Shown: positions 60,421-64,000 of the stretch, one piece after another | Position numbering within the stretch: the stretch's first letter is position 1 | Layout of the letters: each line of letters begins with the position of its first letter | Assembly: GCA_027922465.2 (NCBI GenBank) | Contig: BQMF02000119.1 | Location: 434,001 to 498,000 of the forward strand | From: Turritopsis dohrnii | Lineage: Eukaryota; Cnidaria; Hydrozoa; Anthoathecata; Oceaniidae | DNA: 64,000 nt | Direction: 5' to 3' | The notes under the pieces: model-generated | What the model saw: the letters and a program-made list of their open reading frames with translations, nothing else | What the model was told of the DNA's origin: nothing | Database searches by the model: none | Position numbers and translations under genes: made by a program

Positions 60421-61445
60421 ATGGTTGAAAACAAGATGGATGTTGCCCCTGAAACTGGATCTTCTGTTATCCAACCCAACTTTGATTACTTACGTACGAT
60501 TCCTGCATTGCTGAAAGTTATTGAATTTGTTAGTATAGTTTAATTAATTCTTAAAGAAACCAGCTTTCAACTAATTTGCCAATATTATATATTCATTTAA
60601 TATTAATTTTTGTTTAGCTGCTTTGTTTATTTGCGTTTGCTTTAACTTCAAGTTTCGTGAATGAAATGGATAAATTCAAGAATACTTCATGGGGAAGATC
60701 TCATTTCTTCATATTTGTGATGGTTGTTTCATGGCTTGGTTGTATCGTGTTGTTTCTGGTGTACTTTCTTAATGTTGCGAGCAAGTTAAAAAAATTTCCA
60801 TACGCCTTCCTCCTGGTATGTATATTATACACCTTCTGTCAAGAGTTTCTTTTACGGGTTCATATCATCAAAGCTGTAATTTCATTTTTTCGTGCTAACT
60901 AATCTTCGAACATACCTAAAGTAACAAATTGGACAAAGTGTATGTTCATATTGCTCTTTTTGCAATTTTTTCCACATAATGGCTCGCGTACTGCTGTTGA
61001 TCAACTTTTATGTTGTATGTTTTTTTTATCAGCATGAAATCCGAATTTTTTCAGTTGGCTGTTATGCATTACATTGGTGCGTTGTTTATGCTACTGGCTA
61101 CTGGTTTAGTTATTGACGATGTATTAGATATCAGAAGACAAGATGTCTATCTCTTTAGAAAAACAACGTTTTGTGATACCATTTCTGATTTTACAAGCAC
61201 GTCTTGTCCAGTGTATGAAACTGGTGCAGTAAGTCAAAAAGGATATTTCGAGTCACTTTTTTTTTCTAAAAAAACAAATGTTAAAATTATTTTATTATTT
61301 CAAATTCTTTTAGGCTGCTGGATTTTTTGCGTTTCTGGCAGTTGCAATTGATGCCGTTCTGCACACATTCAAAGGAGTGACTGAATTTCGTATTTATCAA
61401 GCAAACAGACAACATGAAGAACAAGCAACTCCTGGTGGCATGTGA
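60421..61445 (+). CDS. MARVEL-domain tetraspan membrane protein, CMTM/plasmolipin-like
   Basis: The exons are 60421-60528, 60618-60815, 61055-61228 and 61314-61445 (TGA), all phase 0 with GT-AG introns. They encode 203 residues. After a soluble N-terminus ending NFDYLRTIPALLKVIEF there are four hydrophobic segments: LLCLFAFALTSSFV, FIFVMVVSWLGCIVLFLVYF, AVMHYIGALFMLLATGLVI and FFAFLAVAIDAVLHTFKG. This four-pass layout, and the leading 'R-x-P-x-x-L-K-x-x-E' motif before TM1, is typical of MARVEL/CMTM proteins, which act in membrane apposition and vesicle trafficking. The loop between TM3 and TM4 carries two cysteines (FCDTISDFTSTSCP). The subfamily (CMTM, plasmolipin, MAL) is not resolved, so I give no symbol. 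Confidence 0.85.
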
Positions 61446-62140
61446 AGTTGTTTCTATTTTATTTCTGAGTTAAGTTTTTCTGAGGTCATTGCAAGGAATT
61501 AGGCCTTCCCTGTTGTGAAATCGGTATGATGGTAATCTTTTATTTGGGTCTGTTACATGTTTTGTAAATTCTATTCTAGTATACTTTCGAAAAACGTTTG
61601 CTTGATATTGTATCATAAACATGCTGTTTTTTTATATAGTCCTAAAGTATCGATTTGTCCGTCCGATATAAAACAAATATTTTTTTAACAGACCCATTTG
61701 CTTGTGATGGCGCCAATGCTAAGAACGGTTATAGGACATTTCCCCTGCTGGCAAGTTGCCCTGCGGATGATTGTCCTCTAGAAAGTTAACCACAAAAATT
61801 TGTATGAAAATCGATTTGAGAGAAATTTTGATTTATATATTTTTTGTAACATTTTTCTATTAAAACACTTCTGTTTATCGTTCAGTCAGAGTAGTAGAAG
61901 TTAATATACCTTCAAAAAATTGTATAGTATTGAGTATTTACAAAATTAGTTATAATGCAGTGAGTATAATTTTGAGTTAAATCTCGAACGTTTTCTTGTT
62001 TTCCTTTGAAGTTTACTAAATGAGGACAGGGTGTTTGCTTAAACTTGGTTTACACCAGCAAGAATTAAGAATTCTAATTTCAGCGAGAGAAATATGAAAA
62101 GACAAGCAACCGGTGAAACGTCAGGCAATTTGTAATGATA
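61446..62140. other. 3' flank of MARVEL gene, no gene seen
   Basis: This is AT-rich sequence with no coding signal, presumably 3' UTR followed by intergenic DNA. Confidence 0.35.
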
Positions 62141-62250
62141 ACCCAGCAGGCAAAATAGTAAAAACATCACTGCAACGAAGAGCATTTTTATTGAAATAGT
62201 GTGTATATTTCTGTAGAAATGCACTCCTTCACAGTGACTTACTGACGGAA
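62141..62250. mobile_element. Hairpin MITE, copy 14
   Basis: It runs from ACCCAGCAGGCAAAATAGTA through AACGAAGAGCATTTTTATTG and TTTCTGTAGAAATGCACTCC to CAGTGACTTACTGACGG. Confidence 0.78.
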
Positions 62251-62784
62251 GCCTTGCTTGATTTATCGAGATTTATGAGAATTTTGGAAGCCTCTTTAAA
62301 AAAACCATTCTTTATTACATTCATCTTCTAACACAACCAGTACAAATTATACAACATAGATTCTTGAAAATTTTTATAACTTGTTATCTATATTTTTTTT
62401 GCATGTTTATTTTTAATGAAAAGATAATATTTTTTTGTATTTTTTGTTAATTGTATTTTTTTCTTTCGATTTTTGTAAAACGAAATATGGAATCTCTTGA
62501 TACTATCTCTTAATTTTATGCCTCATGCAATCCGTTAACTTAACCCCAAATTGGATCGGTGGAATGGTGACTAAAGTGCATAATGGCTTTAGAAACCGTG
62601 AGTTAATTTGCTGACATGGAAACATGAAGTTTCCCCCAGGCCTTTTCCTTACAGCTTAGTATAACGGTCATTTTTTTGAGATCCATGGCGATCCAAAACA
62701 AGAATTGACCATTTTTCAACTTTTTCTCGATCCGTCAACTATCAACTAGGACTGGCTCAGTTAAGCAGGATTTCTTCTTATGTA

Positions 62785-63016
62785 CATAATTTGATACGCG
62801 TATCAGCACGTTTCATTATGCGTTCATTGATTGGTTCTCGAGATAATTATTTATAATTATTTATAATTATTCTTTTGTTTAAAAACGTTTTGATACGCGT
62901 ATTGAATTGAAAAAGTTGAATTCATTTTAACTTTTGACGTATCGTACCAAAACAGATCAAGGTCAATCAAGCTGGCCAATCAGATGTTAAATTTTTATAT
63001 GATACGCGTATCAAAA
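62785..63016. mobile_element. Possible MITE with TGATACGCGTATCA palindromes
   Basis: The 14-base palindrome TGATACGCGTATCA occurs at 62792-62805 and 63000-63013, and nearly so (TGATACGCGTATTG) at 62891-62904. The outer two are followed inward by TGATTGG-like words in opposite orientation. Element status is inferred. Confidence 0.4.
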
Positions 63017-63310
63017 TATATAAGTGGAAATCCCGCTTTATACCCAAATGGAAACTCCTTATTGTGTCATGTGATATCATAGTATCATGTATGTGACAGG
63101 GCTCCTGTCTTCACCGCCGCCACCACACTCGAACGTTTGCTTGTTCTTTGGAGACATGGACTTTAGCGATGGCGAAAAGTGAGGAAAGGGAGATGGTAGG
63201 GGAGCAGCGAAACGAACGGACGAACTGAACTTGCTGATAAAGTATAATACACGTCTATGTATTGTTTTCCATTCTGCTACCCCAGATATCGCCCATAAGG
63301 TATTACAACG

Positions 63311-63377
63311 CAACCTCGTACCCAAGGTTTCTTGCCGTCCGTAGATCGAAAAGGCAAGAAACTCTGGGTACGAGGTT
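63311..63377. repeat. Perfect-like hairpin 'acctcgtaccca...tgggtacgaggt'
   Basis: AACCTCGTACCCAAGGTTTC TTGCC-type sequence is inverted about 30 bases on as GGCAAGAAACTCTGGGTACG, ending GAGGTTG. The same words flank the element at 49203-49433. Confidence 0.7.
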
Positions 63378-63508
63378 GTATTACAACAGGCAACGAGGAT
63401 AGAATAAAGATCCCTCTGTGTAATAGCGGTTCAACAGCATATGGAAATGGAGTGGTGACTGAGGAAAGACTGGCACTACCCAAATCGTGACACTTTCCTG
63501 CATGCAAT

Positions 63509-63799
63509 ATGAGTAAACTCAAACCACCGACCGTGTTCGATCCGACTGTAGACTCTAGTGACACCGTAAAAGCGTTTGATGCATTCATTTGTCAGTGGAA
63601 GCTATGGTGTGAAGCAGAATGTATGGCAACCTCGAACCCAGGGTTGGAATGTATGGACCACCTCAAGACAGACGTCTCTGACGAAACAAAACAATTACAC
63701 GCTGCAAACTATTTCCGTGCATCTATCGCGTGTAACTCGAACTATTTCCGTGCATCTATCGTGTGCATAACTCGAGACTCCTCGACGATATTGTTATGA
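63509..63799 (+). other. Unassigned open frame, possibly retroelement Gag-like
   Basis: The 96-residue frame begins MSKLKPPTVFDPTVDSSDTV and continues KAFDAFICQWKLW. This resembles the start of Gag-like proteins in some LTR retrotransposons, but only weakly. A short duplication (NYFRASI repeated) is present. No protease or RT follows before the window end. Confidence 0.25.
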
Positions 63800-64000
63800 A
63801 TTAAGAACACGTGCGTTCACATAAAATCTATTTTCAATAATAATAACTAGAGTCCGTCTTCCTCGTATTTGTAACGTGTTCTCCATCGTAGTGTGTGTTC
63901 GTTATAACATCTGACCCCCTGAAACATCAAAACAAAATAACTATGTGTCTAACATAACTATGTGTCTGTCTAAATGTCTTCCGAATTAATTTCTAGTGAA

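Noticed and set aside
63509..63799. Retroelement Gag gene
   Set aside because: The similarity is only a short N-terminal stretch and no further retroelement domain is visible, so it is listed only as an unassigned frame.
1..64000. CRISPR arrays, bacterial operons, riboswitches, rRNA and tRNA genes
   Set aside because: This is intron-containing animal DNA; no regularly spaced direct repeats, cloverleaf or rRNA sequence was recognised.

Overview
This is a eukaryotic, almost certainly invertebrate metazoan, nuclear window. It is AT-rich, its genes carry GT-AG introns, and it encodes clear animal genes: the NIMA-related kinase NEK11, dynactin subunit 6 (DCTN6), tubulin cofactor C (TBCC) and a MARVEL/CMTM-type tetraspan protein. 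A short degenerate TTAGGG array lies in one intron. I cannot name the species. The combination of a CR1/L2-like LINE, pogo/Tigger-type DDE transposons, very many MITEs and an SF1 helicase-like gene would fit a cnidarian, sponge, tunicate or another invertebrate with a genome of moderate size.

Layout, left to right. 1-3897 (+): 3' part of an SF1-helicase-like gene in four exons. 4.6-5.4 kb: a TTAA-flanked MITE. 7.07-7.57 and 9.6-10.07 kb (+): two tandem ankyrin-repeat exons, the second frameshifted. 11.1-11.5 kb: a tandem duplication. 12.2-13.05 kb: relic of a DDE transposon. 13.73-16.17 kb (-): DCTN6 in two exons. 16.2-18.3 kb: MITEs. 19.1-26.5 kb: a decayed LINE split by a complete 3.4-kb TA-flanked DNA transposon (20688-24121), which carries a broken DDE_1 transposase and, divergently, a HIRAN-domain gene, and by a second MITE. 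26.58-28.66 kb: a TIR element nested inside another. 29.2-34.86 kb (+): NEK11 in eleven exons. 34.9-40.5 kb: MITE-rich, with a TIR element and weak signs of an uncharacterised minus-strand gene. 40.5-45.6 kb (-): a 1,439-aa five-exon protein with U1/matrin-type zinc fingers and an RS-rich region. 50.26-51.21 kb (-): TBCC in a single coding exon. 51.79-55.72 kb: a three-layer nest of transposons. 56.6-58.4 kb (-): LINE reverse-transcriptase fragment split by an hAT-like element. 60.4-61.4 kb (+): MARVEL-domain gene in four exons. The rest is intergenic sequence with repeats.

The host genes are a mixed set of cytoskeletal and cell-cycle genes plus RNA-binding-like and membrane genes, with no sign of an operon or pathway cluster. 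NEK11, DCTN6 and TBCC act respectively in cell-cycle checkpoint, dynactin and tubulin folding, but their proximity looks incidental. The most unusual content is in the mobile DNA: a HIRAN gene carried by a pogo-like transposon, nested insertions whose empty sites can be rebuilt from other copies in the window, and a hairpin MITE family of about 120 bp with about 14 copies, two of them within about 12 bp of splice donors of the zinc-finger gene.
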